This document shows, one piece after another, positions 32,279-44,676 of a stretch of DNA of 64,000 nucleotides (the first letter of the stretch is position 1; every line of letters begins with the position of its first letter). Source of the stretch: Mesotaenium endlicherianum (Eukaryota > Streptophyta > Zygnematophyceae > Zygnematales > Mesotaeniaceae); contig WELA01003606.1 of the NCBI GenBank assembly GCA_009602735.1, forward strand, positions 142,770 through 206,769, given 5' to 3'. The notes below the pieces were generated by a model, which made no database searches, had not been told where the DNA came from, and saw nothing but the letters and a program-made list of their open reading frames with translations. The translations under genes were made by a program, and so were the position numbers.

Positions 32279-35200
32279 TTATGGAGGGGCTCCAGCCGCC
32301 CGAAGGTGGAACCGTTTCAACGCCCCTTTGGCATTGGTCAAATGGTCCTTCAATTCCCAAGTGTCCCCAGAGGCATCGTAACCCTTCCATCGAATGAGGT
32401 ACTTCATGACATATTTAGACGATTGACGGATCGAGCGCGCGTCTAAAATCTCCTCAATCTCATATTCGTCAGAGTCGCCGTCCCTGACAGCGGGGACCGG
32501 TCCCGGTTGGACAGGGTACCGACCCGTGAACAGTGTATCACCTTTGATGTATGGTTCCAGGAAGGAGACATTAAAGACCGAGTGACCCTTGTATTCGGCT
32601 GACATGTTCAGGGGTGTAAGCATTCTGACCGACACGACGCACCACCAAATATGGACCGACCCAGACAGGGCCAAGCTTTTTCTTGACCACACCAGGGAGG
32701 TACAGGTGCTGAGTGTGCAGTTTGACAAAATCGCCCTTAGAAAATGTCAGATCCCGACGGTGTTGATTAGCGTATTTTTATTGGTTTTCTTGGACTTTGT
32801 GCAGGTTTTGTTGGACTTCTGACAGGGTGTCTGCAAACTCCTTACTTAACGGTGGTTTGCTGTCCTGAGCAGCTGTTTGACTCCCATTAACCCCATTAAA
32901 GCTCTCCAGAACTTAGGGGTAAATTTTGAGTCTCTGTCTGAGATGATATTAGAGGGTAGCGTATGTTGGCATACTACATGGTTGTAGAACTGTCTCGCTG
33001 TTTCGAGTGCAGTCACTTTGACAGTTGTGGGGATAAAATTGACCATTTTTGTCAGTTTATCTACGACTACCAGTATCGAATCAAGCCATTGGCAATTTTT
33101 GGTAGTGTGACCACCCAGTCCATGGATATAGTCACCCAGTCCATGGATATAGTTTCCCAGCGTCCAGCTGGGGTGGGGAGTAATTGCAAGAGACCTCCCG
33201 GTGGTGTGTGCCTAGACTTATTCTTTTGACACTGATCACAGGATTTTACATATTTCAAGACCTCCCGGGGCATCCCTTCCCAATGAAGTTGTTTTGCCAG
33301 TTTGCCAACTGTTTTGGCGTGCCCCAAATGCCCACCCAGTAAACTGTCATGTGCTTGACTCAATAAAAGGGACCTTATTTCCAAGTTATTAGGAATGACC
33401 AGCTTCAGCCTGCCTGAAGTGGTTTCAGTTACCCAGACCCTTCCCTTAAGCTTATACCCGAGTGCAGTAGCACGACACACACCAGTAGTGGGGCTGGGCT
33501 CAAATGTTGGGTCAGAAAGGTAGACTTTCCTAAGTTGTTCAAGGAAGGACTTTTTCACCTTTCGTGAAGTGAGTGCACACAGGACTTTATCTACAGCATG
33601 ATGACTAAAGTTCCTTTCTTGCAAGTCAGGTATTCTAGAGAGTGCATCAACAGGATTCAACTTCCCTGGTTTGTAGTCGATTTGGACTTGGAACTGCTCC
33701 AGCATCTGGCTCCAGCGGTTCTCCCTCCTCGACAGCTTGGACTTCTTCTGAAAGTGGGTCAGAGCTAGATGATCTGTAATCACCTTAAAAGCTTTACCAT
33801 GTAAGTATGCTCTCCACTGTTTGAGTACATGAATGATAGCTAGCAGCTCTTTATCATGCACTGAGTAATTAATCTCCGCTGGATTAAATTTCATAGACTA
33901 ATACAACACAGGATGCCACTCCTGCCGTACCTTACCATCCTTTGTGGTTTTCTCAGCAGGCTTCAACAAAATAGCACCCATGGCAAAGTCAGAGGCATCA
34001 GTGACCACCTGCACCAGCTTGCTGGGGTCATACACGGCTAGCACCGGGGCAGAACAAAGAGCATCTTTAAGGGCGTGGAAGGCAGCCTGCTGCTCTTCCC
34101 CCCAAACATACCCTATGTCCTTCTTAGTAAGGTCAATCAGTTTACTGGCCTTTGTAAAATAATTCTCAATAAATCTCCTATAGTAGTTAGCCAACCCGAG
34201 GAAGGATCTAACTTCAGAGACAGACTGTGGTACTGGCCAGTCCCTTATGGTCTGAACTTTCTTAGGATCCACACTGATGCCGTCTTTACTGACAACGTGG
34301 CCTAAGAATTCAATACTTTCTTTAAAGAAATCACACTTGCTCATTTTAGCATATAAGTGATTTTTTCTCAGAGTGTCCAGGACTGTCTTTACGTGTTCAG
34401 CGTGCTGAGCTTCATCTTTAGAGAAAATTAAAATATCATCCAGGAAAACTTGCACAAACTTGTCCAAATAAGGCCTGAAAATGTCATTCATGGCACCCAT
34501 GAAGGTCGCAGGAGCATTTGTCAGTCCAAATGGCATCACGTTGAACTCATAGTGTCCATAACGTGTGCGGAAGGCAATCTTGTGTTCATCTCCATCAGCA
34601 ATTCTGATTTGATGATAACCACTCTTGAGATCTATCTTACTGAACACCTTAGCACCAGACAGGGTATCAAGCAAGTCCTCGATTCTGAATAAAGCATACT
34701 TGTTCTTTACTGTAATTCTGTTCAGGGCTCTGTAATCCACACACATCCGCATACTGCCATCCTTTTTCTTAACAAATAGGATGGGTGCGCCGTAAGGTGA
34801 TTTACTGGGAGACATATAACCATTTTCCTCAAGCTCTGCAATCTGTGTTTTCAACTCCTTGCTCTCCACATAAGACAAGCCATAAGTGCATTGCCAGGGT
34901 GGCTGACTCTCAGGTAATAAATCAATCCTATGATCTACTTCCCTCTTAGGGGGTAGTCACGGATCCGTGTACTGAGCAACAATTTTCGCAGCAGTAGGGT
35001 GCTCCAGAGGGCTTACCTTTTTCTCCACCTCTTCTTCAGGTTGAGGAGGTACCTCTCTTAGCAGCAGACAGAACATTCTGTCTTCACTCTGGTTCCAGCT
35101 TTTGACGAACTCCATTGCATTCAGCAACTTGCATCCTTCTGGAGGCCTCTTCTTTTCCTTCATTTGCCATCCACACAGGACAAGAGGAAGAGCACTGGTG

Positions 35201-36520
35201 GGTGCCAAGTCAGTCTGCCCATCACTGGCTCCTCTCACTTTAACTGTACCTCTGCTCCAACACACTTCAGCTTGATGTCTATTAAGCCAGGACCTGCCTA
35301 GCACGAGATCATAAAAGCCAGTGTTGAGTATCTCAAATGTAAGCGTTTCAGTTAGAACTGCAATGCCAGAACCTAACTGGATGAAATGTATCGACTTACC
35401 AAATAGGCGTTTAACAATTAATGAAGATCTTTATATCAGCAAGTAATCTTTATGGTATTTTTCGTTAACTGGTTTAACGGCAAAGGACAACACACTAGCA
35501 GTGAATAATACTCGTCAGTCAAATGAGAGTAAACTAGCATCAATAATGCAAATCAGTAAACTCATACATAAGCAAGGTTAGAAGACAGTGCGTATCAATG
35601 GCTTCTCGCCTTGGATTCAGATCTCTCTCAGTAAGCTGTACAAGAGAGTTGGCCTCGTTTCCGAATGCCGAACTCGAGAGCAATGCCTAGCATATGTACA
35701 TGGAATGAGTTTACTGTTCAACGGTCAGTGCGATGGCACCGCCTACCCGGGAGTTAACCACGTTGGTAGGACCTCGGTTAACCAAATCCACCGCCATCTC
35801 CCATCATCCCGAATAGCCATCCATCATAGGGATGTCATCTGGCCATTCATCTAGCATATCGCACTTAGATGCATATCAAGGCAGTTCGCTGCTACCGAGT
35901 ACGGAAGTCAGCTGGCTGTCAAAGAATGGGTCAGCAAGCTGACTTATATGGACTTCAGCTTGCTGCTTCCGGCTGAGTCATTAAACTGATAATTATGTAA
36001 AGTCCAGCAGACTGACTATTTAACTAAAGTTCAGCAGGCTGAACTTAATTAACTATTATATTTAAATGAATATTACATCCACTAATATACTGATTCATTA
36101 CACTGGACCTCAATAGGCTTGGTTATAAATCCTCCCGGGATACTTGAGGCATCTCCAAGGAATATTTTTCCCTTCCCTTGGGTGACAGTAGGCAGCCTTA
36201 GCCGCTTAACTAAGTCCTTGTGGATAAAAGTATGTGACGCCCCTCCGTCAACAAATGCCCTCACCTTCCTACCTGCAATCATGCAATGCAGTAGGATAGG
36301 GGGGACTGTCTTTTCCTGACTTTCGCATTGTTCTCCTGACGTAGCAAAGAAATGTTGGACATCAGGTGGAACAAGAGCATCCAAAGTGTGCACTCTCTGG
36401 ACGTCTATATTGCTGATGGTCTCCTTTATCTGGTTGTCAGGCATGCATAGTGAATCCAGTTCAGCAGGACCCATAATACCTGCTACGAGGGCAGCTAGTG
36501 ACGACTCACTATCTCTAGCA
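32279..36520 (-). pseudogene. Element A3 pol: protease, RT, RNase H, integrase, chromodomain
   Basis: RT is largely open at 33898-34878 with [28 protein letters not shown] and VFLDDILIF. RNase H and the start of integrase form another open stretch at 33067-33894 (VHDKELLAIIHVLKQW; CDQCQKNKSRHTPPGG). The integrase core is shorter here than in A4. The chromodomain has DEYEIEEILDARS and YLIRWKGYDASGDTWE. The protease (FVDGGASHTFIHKDL) lies at about 36230-36280, split from RT by the solo LTR at 35382-36102. Broken fossil. Confidence 0.75.
35382..36102 (-). mobile_element. Solo family A LTR with CTGGA target duplication
   Basis: 721 bp, TGAAATGTATCG to CTGATTCATTACA in plus view, flanked by CTGGA at 35377-35381 and 36103-36107. 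The empty site is seen intact in A4 at about 44238-44260. There is no internal sequence, so an inserted family A element has recombined down to one LTR. It shows that family A stayed active after A3 inserted. Confidence 0.85.
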
Positions 36521-36545
36521 TCCTCACAGTCAGTAGACTAGATTA

Positions 36546-37797
36546 CTAACTGTTGCTGTCTTTTAAAGGCGGGCCTTTTCTCTCGAGCTTCGGGAGGTGC
36601 TTGACTGGACACTGTTCTCTGTAGTGGCCCAACTGCTGACAATGGTAGAAAATGGATTTTGATGAGGCTAGTCTCGGCTTAGTCCTACCACCACCTCTTC
36701 CATAGCCGCCTCGAGAAAAACCATCTCTACCTCTAGACTGTATGGCTTTATACTCATACTCATATCCATCACCCTGATCATCCTCAGCCTGGTCTCCTTC
36801 AATTGCATTGTAGGAACCGTGGGGCTTTTTGACAACCTTAGACACCAAGGCATTACTCTGGCGCTTGTGATAAAACTGCTGCTGATCCCAGGCATCAGCA
36901 TCCTGGATCAAGTCAGCCAGTTTCTCAGACTTCTACCCACGTAGGGTCACCGAGATGCCGAGCCTTACGCTCTCCTTTCCAGTAAAGCCACCAGTCTGCG
37001 GCACTGCCTTTCAGTAGAGCACCGGTGTGCCTGACCTTCTCGTAATCTTGCAGTTCTGGGTAGTTCTCCAGCCACTGCTCAACATCCGCGAGAAACTTGA
37101 TCAGGTAATATTTTTTGTTTCCCTCAGAATCATATTCCTTGGGAGGTTTCGGCTTGGGCTTACTAGGCCCTCGACCACCACCACCAGTGGTTTGAGACCC
37201 CAGTTGGTCTCTGTCCCGCAGTAGAGACATTATGATTCTTTTGTCCTCCTGCTGGGACTGATACATGGTCGCCATTTGCGACTGCATTTGAACGAACAAT
37301 GCTCCCAAGTCTACACTCTGGGGTGGTAGTCTAGCAAATGCAGCAGCAGCATTGGCATCTACTCGCTGAGTAGTGTCCTCAACAGTCCCTCTCGCTCCTG
37401 CAGGAGAAATTCCTGCCGCATTCAGCCGGTCACGTATTTGACATAGGGGTACATTGAGTTGTACAGCAGGAGGTGGGTTCAGAATATTGGCCCTTGATGC
37501 CATAAGTTCTTCAACAGTGCGCTCGTCAGCTGGCTGTCTTTCCCTCCTTTTTGTATCTTCAGCGGCCTTTGCTAATTGTTCAGTTTCTAATCTGGCTCTC
37601 TCCTCCTCAGCTTGCTGTGTTGCGACTGCGGCTATAGCAGCTGCCTCATCTGCACCCTCTCTAGCTGCAGTATCTGCCACTGTTTCAGAATAGGTACGGG
37701 TTCCCGCTACATGGCTTTCCGCCTGGTTTTGGACATTCTCGTTATCCTGGTTCTCCATGTCTCGGGAGTTGCTTGTTTGAGACCTTGTCCCTACCAT
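36546..37797 (-). pseudogene. Element A3 gag
   Basis: The minus strand starts at 37797 with MVGTRSQTSNSRDMENQ. A long open stretch follows through the alanine- and glutamate-rich region and the capsid (KYYLIKFLADVEQWLENYP; KGSAADWWLYWKGE), then the basic glycine-rich linker and a zinc-knuckle remnant. The TTTAAAA heptamer stands before its end, as in A1. Partial and broken fossil. Confidence 0.75.
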
Positions 37798-37812
37798 ACA
37801 AAGAAGACTCTG

Positions 37813-37830
37813 ATAACTGCTCCGATACCA
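37813..37830 (-). promoter_or_regulatory. Primer binding site of element A3
   Basis: The minus strand reads TGGTATCGGAGCAGTTAT, one base from the LTR edge at 37832. It is identical to the A2 site. Confidence 0.7.
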
Positions 37831-37831
37831 C

Positions 37832-38548
37832 TGAAATGAATTGTCTTACCTAATAGGCGTTTAACAATTAATAAAGATCTTTATATCAGTAAGTTATCTT
37901 TATGGATTTTCCGTTAACTGATTAAACGGCAAAAGGACAACACACTAGCAGTGGACAACACTCGTAAATCAAATGCGAGTAAACTAGCATCAACAATGCA
38001 CTCAATAAACTCATACATAAGCAAGGTTAGAAGACAGTGTGTATCAATGGCTTCTCGCCTTGGATTCAGATCTCTCTCAGTAAGCTGTACCAGAGAGTTG
38101 GCCTCGTTTTTAAATGCCGAACTCGAGAGCAACGCCTAGCATATGTACATGGAATGAGTTTACTGTTCAACGGCCAGTGCGATGCCACCGCCTACCCGGG
38201 AGTTTACCACGTTGGTAGGACCTCGGTTAACCAAATCCACCGCCATCTCCCATCATCCCGAATCGCCATCCATCATAGGGATGTCATCTGGCCATTCATC
38301 TTGCATACCACACTTAGTTGCATATGGAGGCAGTTCGTTGCTACCGAGTACGGAAGTCAGCTGGCTGTCAAAGAATGTGTCAACAAGCTGACTTAAGTTG
38401 ACTTCAGCCTGCTGCTTCCGGCTGAGTCATTAAACTGATACCAAATATAAAGTCCAGCAGACTGACCATTAACTAAAGTTCAGCAGGCTGAACTTAATTT
38501 ACTACATGTAAATGAATATTATATCTACTAATATACCGATTCATTACA
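37832..38548 (-). repeat. 5' LTR of element A3
   Basis: 717 bp, TGAAATGAATTG to CGATTCATTACA in plus view, very similar to 29421-30122. A further piece of family A LTR begins right after it. Confidence 0.8.
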
Positions 38549-38796
38549 TTTGGCCATTCATCTAGCACACCACACTTAGATGCGTATCTAGGTAGTTCTC
38601 TGCTACCGAGTACGGAAGTCAGTTGGCTGTCAAAGAATGTGTCAGCACTGACCTAAGTTGACTTCAGCCTGCTGCTCCCGGCTGAGTCATTAAACTGATT
38701 ATTTAATTAAGCTCAACAGATTCAATATTAATTAAAGTTCAGCAGGCTGAACTTATTTAACTATTATTATATCAACCAATATACTGATTCATTACA
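38549..38796 (-). repeat. 3' LTR piece of element A4
   Basis: About 248 bp matching the start (U3) of the family A LTR and ending CTGATTCATTACA in plus view, next to the polypurine tract (atccctccaattta). It is joined directly to the 5' LTR of A3. Confidence 0.7.
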
Positions 38797-38881
38797 ATCC
38801 CTCCAATTTAACATGTTGTCGCCTCGACACCACTAACACTAGTAACAGCGTGCTGTCCCTTCCGTCCCCAGCCTACTGCCA

Positions 38882-40535
38882 TTAGGAGGGAGATGTCCCT
38901 GGGGCCCTATACTCAGGGGAGCCGGTCCTCCTCCTGTGTTGGGGTTCCTGAAGCCTGGGAGATCTGCATAGGGGCCTCGCGGAGAACGCAGTAACTGGGC
39001 TGTTTTCTCCTGCACAGTCTGAAACTGAAGGGAGGCAGCCTTCTCCTGGGCAGCCCTCAATCTGACAGGTACATATACCGGCATTCCATAAGGAAGTTGC
39101 ATGACACAAGCCAAGGGCACATGCCCTCTCTGCGAGGGAGATGCTGGCAGGCCTCTGGATATCTCCCTAGCAGCCCTCCTGCCCTGTCTGACTGGGTCTT
39201 CGTGCCTGCAGATGGGCTCGGTCCTCTGGCAGTTCCCAGCCAAGTGATGTTCTCCTCTTCAGCGAGCTGTTGCAAGGCCATCCCAGTTTTCTTCCTTACA
39301 GGGGATGTGGCAGGTGTCAGGACCACAGCGGAGCTAGTGTCCTCCTCCTCGCCTTCCTCTTCTTCTTCCTGTGACCCCTCCTCCTCTCCTTCCCCTGGTT
39401 CCTCTGAGACCGCTGAGGTCTCCTCTGTCAGCTGCTCTAGCTCTTCCCAAGAAAAAGAATACCCCACTGACCTTCCCCTTTTGGGTGCTGGTGGGGGCTG
39501 TTGAGGCCGGACCGCATGCAAGTCCTTTTCTCCCTGCTTGCTTGCCCATTTAGCATAAGCGTGCTTCCCTTTAGAGAATGATTCACAGGCCCTGATCCTG
39601 TCCTCCTGCATTTCTTGGCTCATGCAATCTCTTACTCCATCCAGTCTTGGGTCACAAGCTGCAATGTGAGGAGGCAACAGTATGTTCCCTTGTAGGTCTG
39701 TTAGGAAATCCTCATCCTTTGCCTTGTCATTCTGCTGGTCCCTCATGTTGATGGTCATCCACCGCTAATCGGTGGGCTTCTGGTAAAAGGCAGGGTCTGT
39801 CCTTTTCAGAGTGCACGGGTAGCAGTGCCCTACGAAGTCCAGCTGACTGGTTTCCCTGGCCAAGAACTCCCGGCTTTTCCTCTCCACCTCATTATACATG
39901 GCCTTGAATTGGTTATGGGGTGTAGAGTCCTTAAAGCTGTCCGCGTCCATGGGGATCATCCTGATGACCCTATCCTTTCCTCAGATGCCTGGGATCGATA
40001 CAGCTCCTGTCTCATTCACTTGGGCCATTGCCTTGGCCTCTCTGACTGTATACCCTACCATCCTGGCATAATCGTGGTAGAGGAGTAGCCCTGTGCTGAC
40101 CTCGATATACTTGTCAAAGTGTTCGGATGTCTCCTCTTCCCTCTGCAGGATGTTCTGCTGTGCCTCACTGCGACTTCTCTGGGTATACTTGAAGGCCTCC
40201 TCCAGTAGATCAAAGCCCTTGCCCAGTATTGTGTAGCGGTAGCTGCTGATTCTCCTCTGTTCTTCTTCTTCAGCCTGCTGCTTCCGCCTCTCCTCGGCTT
40301 GCCTCTCCTCTTGCGCCTTCTTGGCCTCCTTTGCAGCTATTCTGTCCAGTTCTTCCTGCCTCAGCCTGGCTTGCTCCTCCTCCTCCTTCTTCTTCTGTGC
40401 CTCCCGCTGTTGTTGGAGTCGTTATGATTCCCGAGCGGAGATGGAGGATGATTCGATGTCGCTACGGAATTGCAAGTAGTCTGCATGTGCCTCTTCCGCT
40501 CTTCTCTTCCTCTTAAGTTTCGACTTCTGGATCAT
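38882..40535 (-). pseudogene. Third ORF of element A4, unknown function
   Basis: Collinear with the A1 copy. It has a basic start (S-K-L-K-R-K-R-R), a coiled-coil region, a conserved block around 40200, a long open stretch at 39057-39758 with LPPHIAACDPRLDGVR and GKHAYAKWASKQGEKD, and an acidic run of E and D. The C-terminal block ends in R/A-P-G-T/A-S-P-S. No signal peptide or membrane span. Fossil with a few interruptions. Confidence 0.6.
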
Positions 40536-40952
40536 CCTGCCCAATCATAAACAAAATGCCGTCAATGAAGTCATGATACTTTGCCGCTACTGAGTGCCCG
40601 TGGTTAAGAAGAATGTGATAGGGAGAGTCCCTAGTGTGTAGTACCTTGTGTGAATGAGTATAAGAGAGAATTGAGTTAGAGAGAAAAAGTGCGTATGAGC
40701 GCAGGTTGAGTGTGTAGAATGGTTATAAAATTTGCCTGGCTGATCCCGAAACGGAACACACTCCCTCCAACTTAATTTTAAAGGTGGGCAACCTGTCACA
40801 ACTGTCACTATCTGTCACTAATTGTCACATTCCCCTCCGACTTATACGGAGACAGGACCTCTTGTCACCTGTCCATGTCCACTGAAATGACAGTTAGGGA
40901 GGGGTGCCAGCCGCTCGAAGGTGGAACCGTTTCAACGCCCCTTTGGCATTGG

Positions 40953-43900
40953 TCAGTTGGTCTTTAAATTCCCAAGTGTCCCCAGAGGCGTCGTAACCCT
41001 TCCATCTGACCAGGTACTTCTTGACATGTTTAGATGATCGACGGACAGAGCGAGCGTCAAAATCTCCTCCACCTCATATTCCTCAGGGTCACCATCCGGG
41101 ACAGCGGGGACCGGTCTCGGTTGGACAAGTAACCGACCTGTGAACAGTGTGTCACCGTTGATGTACGGTTCCAAGAAGGAGACATTAAAGACTGGGTGAC
41201 CCTTGTGATCTGCTGACATGTTCAGTTTATAAGCATTCTGACCGACACGGCGCACCACCGAATATGGACCGACCCAGACCGGACCAAGCTTTTTCTTGAC
41301 CACACCAGGTAGGTACAGGTGCTGAGAATGCAGTTTGACCAAATCGCCCTTAGAAAAGGTCAGCTCTCGACGGTGCTGATTAGCATATTTTTGTTGATTT
41401 TCTTGGGCTTTGTGCAAGTTTTGTTGGAATTCCGACAGGGTGTCAGCAAACTCTTGTGTTAACTAGAGAGAGACCGGATTGTCAATCCCTTCAGGGTGAG
41501 TTAAAGACTCCCCCAGTACATCTAAAGGAGACTTAGGGACTCTACCCAGGCTCAGTTCAAAAGGAGTCTTGCCCGTTGACGCGTGCACCGCACTGTTGAT
41601 CGCAATCTGGATTTGAGGTAACAGGTCATCCCAATCATCTTGTTTTTGGTTGATATAGGCTCTCAGCACCTCTTGCAAAACTCGGTTAGTTCTTTCAGTC
41701 TGCCCATCAGTTTGAGGGTGGTTTGCTGTGCTGAGCAGCTGCTTGACTCCCTTTAACCCCATTAAAGCTCTCCGAAACTTAAAGGTAAATTTTGAGTCTC
41801 TGTCTGAGATGATATTAGAGGGTAGCGTATGTTGGCATACTACATGGTTGTAGAACTGTCTCGCTGTTTCGAGTGCAGTTACTTTGACAATTGTGGGGAT
41901 GAAAATGACCATTTTTGTTAGTTTATCCACGACTACTAGTATCGAATCATGCCCATTGGCAGTTCGTGGCAGTGTGACCACCCAGTCCATAGATATAGTT
42001 TCCCAGCGGGCAGCTGGGATGGGCAGCGGTTGTAAGAGGCCCCCCGGTGGTGTGTGCGTAGACTTATTCTTTTGACACTGGTCACAGGACTTAACGTATT
42101 TCAAGACCTCCCGAGGTAATCCCTCCCAATGATAATGTATTGCCAGTTTGCCAATAGTTTTGGCCTTCCCCAAATGCCCACCCAGTAAACTGTCATGAGC
42201 TTGACTCAGTAAAAGGGACCTTATTTCCAAGTTATTAGGAATGACCAGCTTCAGCCTGCCTGAAGTGGTTTCAGTCACCCAGACCCCACCCTTAAGTTGA
42301 TACCCGAGTGCAGTAGCAAGACACACACCATCAGTGAGACGGGCTCAATGTTAGGTCAGAAAGGTAGGCTTTCCTAAGTTGTTCAAGGAAGGACTTTTTC
42401 ACCTTTCGTGAAGTGAGTGCACAAAGGACTTTATCTACAGCATGCTGACAAAAGTTTCTTTCTTGCAAGTCAGGTCTTCTAGAGAGTGCATCAGCAAGAT
42501 TCAACTTCCCTGGTTTGTAGTCAATCTGGACTTAAAACTGCTCCAGCTTCTGGCTCCAGCGGTTCTCCCTCCTTGACAGCTTGGACTTCTTCTGAAAGTA
42601 AGTCAGAGCTAGATGATCTGTAATCACCTTACAAGCTTTACCATGTAAGTATGCTCTCCACTGTTTGAGCACATGAATGATTGCTAGCAGCTCTTTATCA
42701 TGCACGGAGTAATTAATCTCAGCTGGATTAAATTTCATTGACTTATACAACACAGGATGCCACTCTTGTTTTACCTTACCATCCTTTGGGGTTTTGTCAG
42801 CAGGCTTCAACAAAATAGCACATATGGCAAAGTCAGAGGCATCAGTGACCACCTGCACAGGATTGCTGGGGTCATACACGGCTAGCAATGGGGCAGAACA
42901 AAGAGCATCTTTAAGGGTCTGGAAGGCATCCTGCTACTCTTCCCCCCACACATACCCTATGTCTTTCTTAGTAAGGTCTGTCTTTGTAGAATAATTCTCA
43001 ATAAATCTCCTATAGTAATTAGCCAACCCAAAGAAGGATCTAACTTCAGAGACAGACTGTGGTATAGGCCAGTCCATTATGGTCTGGATCTTCTTAGGAT
43101 CCACACTGATGCCTTCTTTGCTGACAACATGGCCTAGAAATTCAATACTTTCTTCGAAGAAATCACACTGCTCATTTTAGCATACAATTGGTTCCTTCTC
43201 AGAGTGTCCATGTGCCCCTTTCACCTTGACTGTCTTTAAGTGTTCAGCATGCTGAGCTTCATCTTTGGAACAAGAAAAATATCATCCAAGAAGACTTGCA
43301 AAAACTTATCCAGGTAAGGTCTAAAAATGTCATTCATAGCACCCATGAAGGTTGCAGGAGCATTGGTCAGTCCGAATGGCATCACGTTGAACTCATAGTG
43401 TCCATAACGTGTGCGAAAGGCAGTCTTGTGTTCATCCCCCTCAACAATTCTGATTTGATGATAACCACTCTTGAGATCCACCTTACTGAACACTTTAGCA
43501 CCAGACAGGGTATCAAGCAAGTCCTCAATTCTGGGTAAAGCATACTTGTTCTTTACAGTAATTTTGTTAAGAGCTCTGTAATCAACACACATCCGCATAC
43601 TGCCATCCTTTTTCTTAACAAAGAGGATGGGTGCACCATAAGGTGATTTACTGGGGGAAATGTCACCATTTTCCTCAAGCTCTCCAATCTGTATTTTCAA
43701 CTCTTCGCTCTCCACATAAGACAAGCCATAAGTGCGTTGCCAGGGTGGCTGACTCCCAGGTAATAAGTCAATCCTGTGATCCACTTCCCTCTTAGGAGGT
43801 AGTCTTGGAGGCATATTGAAAACATCAGTGTACTGAGCAACAATTTTCGCAGCAGTAGGGTGCTCCGGAGGACTTACCTTTTTCTCAACCACTTCTTCAG

Positions 43901-44676
43901 GTTGAGGAGGTACCTCTCTTAGCAGCAGACAGAACATTCTGTCTTCCTTCTGGTTCCAGCTGTCGATGAACTTCATTGCATTCAACAATTTGCATCCTCC
44001 TAGAAGCCTCTCTATTTCCTTCATTTGCCATCCATACAGGACAAGAGGAAGAGCACTGGTGGGTGCCAAGTTAGTTTGCCCATCACTGGCTCCTCTCACT
44101 TTAACTGTACCTTTGCTCCAACACGCTTCAGCTTGATGTCTATTAAGCCAGGACCTGCCTAGCACAAGATCATAGAAGCCAGTGTTGAGTACCTCAAATG
44201 TAAGCGTTTCAGTTAGAACTGCAATGCCAGAACCTAACTGGACCTCAATAGGCTTGGTTATAAATCCTCCCGGGATACTTGAGGCATCTCCAAGGAATAT
44301 TTTTCTCTTCCCTTGGGTGACAGTAGGCAGCCTTAGCCGCTTAACTAAGTCCTTATGGATAAAACTTTGTGACGCTCCTCCGTCAACAAATGCCCTCACC
44401 TTCCTACCTGCAATCATGCAATGCAGTAGGATAGGAGGCCTGTCTTTTCCTGACTTTCGCATTGTTCTCCTGACTTAGCAAAGAAATGTTGGACATCAGG
44501 TGGAACAAGATCATCCAGAGTGTGCACTCTCTGGAGATCTATATTGCTGATGGTCTTCTTTATCTGGTTGTCAGGCATGCATAGCGAATCCAGTTCAGCA
44601 GGACCTATAATACCTGCTACGAGAGCAGCTAGTGACGACTCACTATCTCTAGCATCCTCACAGTCAGTAGACTGGA
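40953..44676 (-). pseudogene. Element A4 pol: protease to chromodomain
   Basis: Two long open stretches carry most of it. At 43236-44462 are the protease ([16 protein letters not shown]) and RT ([28 protein letters not shown]). At 41463-42326 is the integrase (CDQCQKNKSTHTPPGG; TANHPQTDGQTERTNR). RNase H lies at 42532-42888. A GPYSVVRRVGQ module and the chromodomain remnant follow at 40953-41417. Broken fossil. Confidence 0.75.

Larger units (their letters stand above)
29421..38548 (-). mobile_element. Element A3: family A chromovirus in tandem with A2
   Basis: A minus-strand fossil with 3' LTR 29421-30122 and 5' LTR 37832-38548. It has a third ORF (30235-31911), chromodomain (about 32279-32480), integrase to RT (32846-34878), protease (about 34957-36474, carrying a solo LTR at 35382-36102) and gag (36546-37797). 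The pol protein is very close to that of A1, but its third ORF is far more different. Broken, with roughly eight interruptions. Confidence 0.8.

Noticed and set aside
1719-38548. A single giant insertion bounded by the outer family A LTRs
   Set aside because: The flanking 5-bp sequences do not match, and the shared inner LTR points to recombination.
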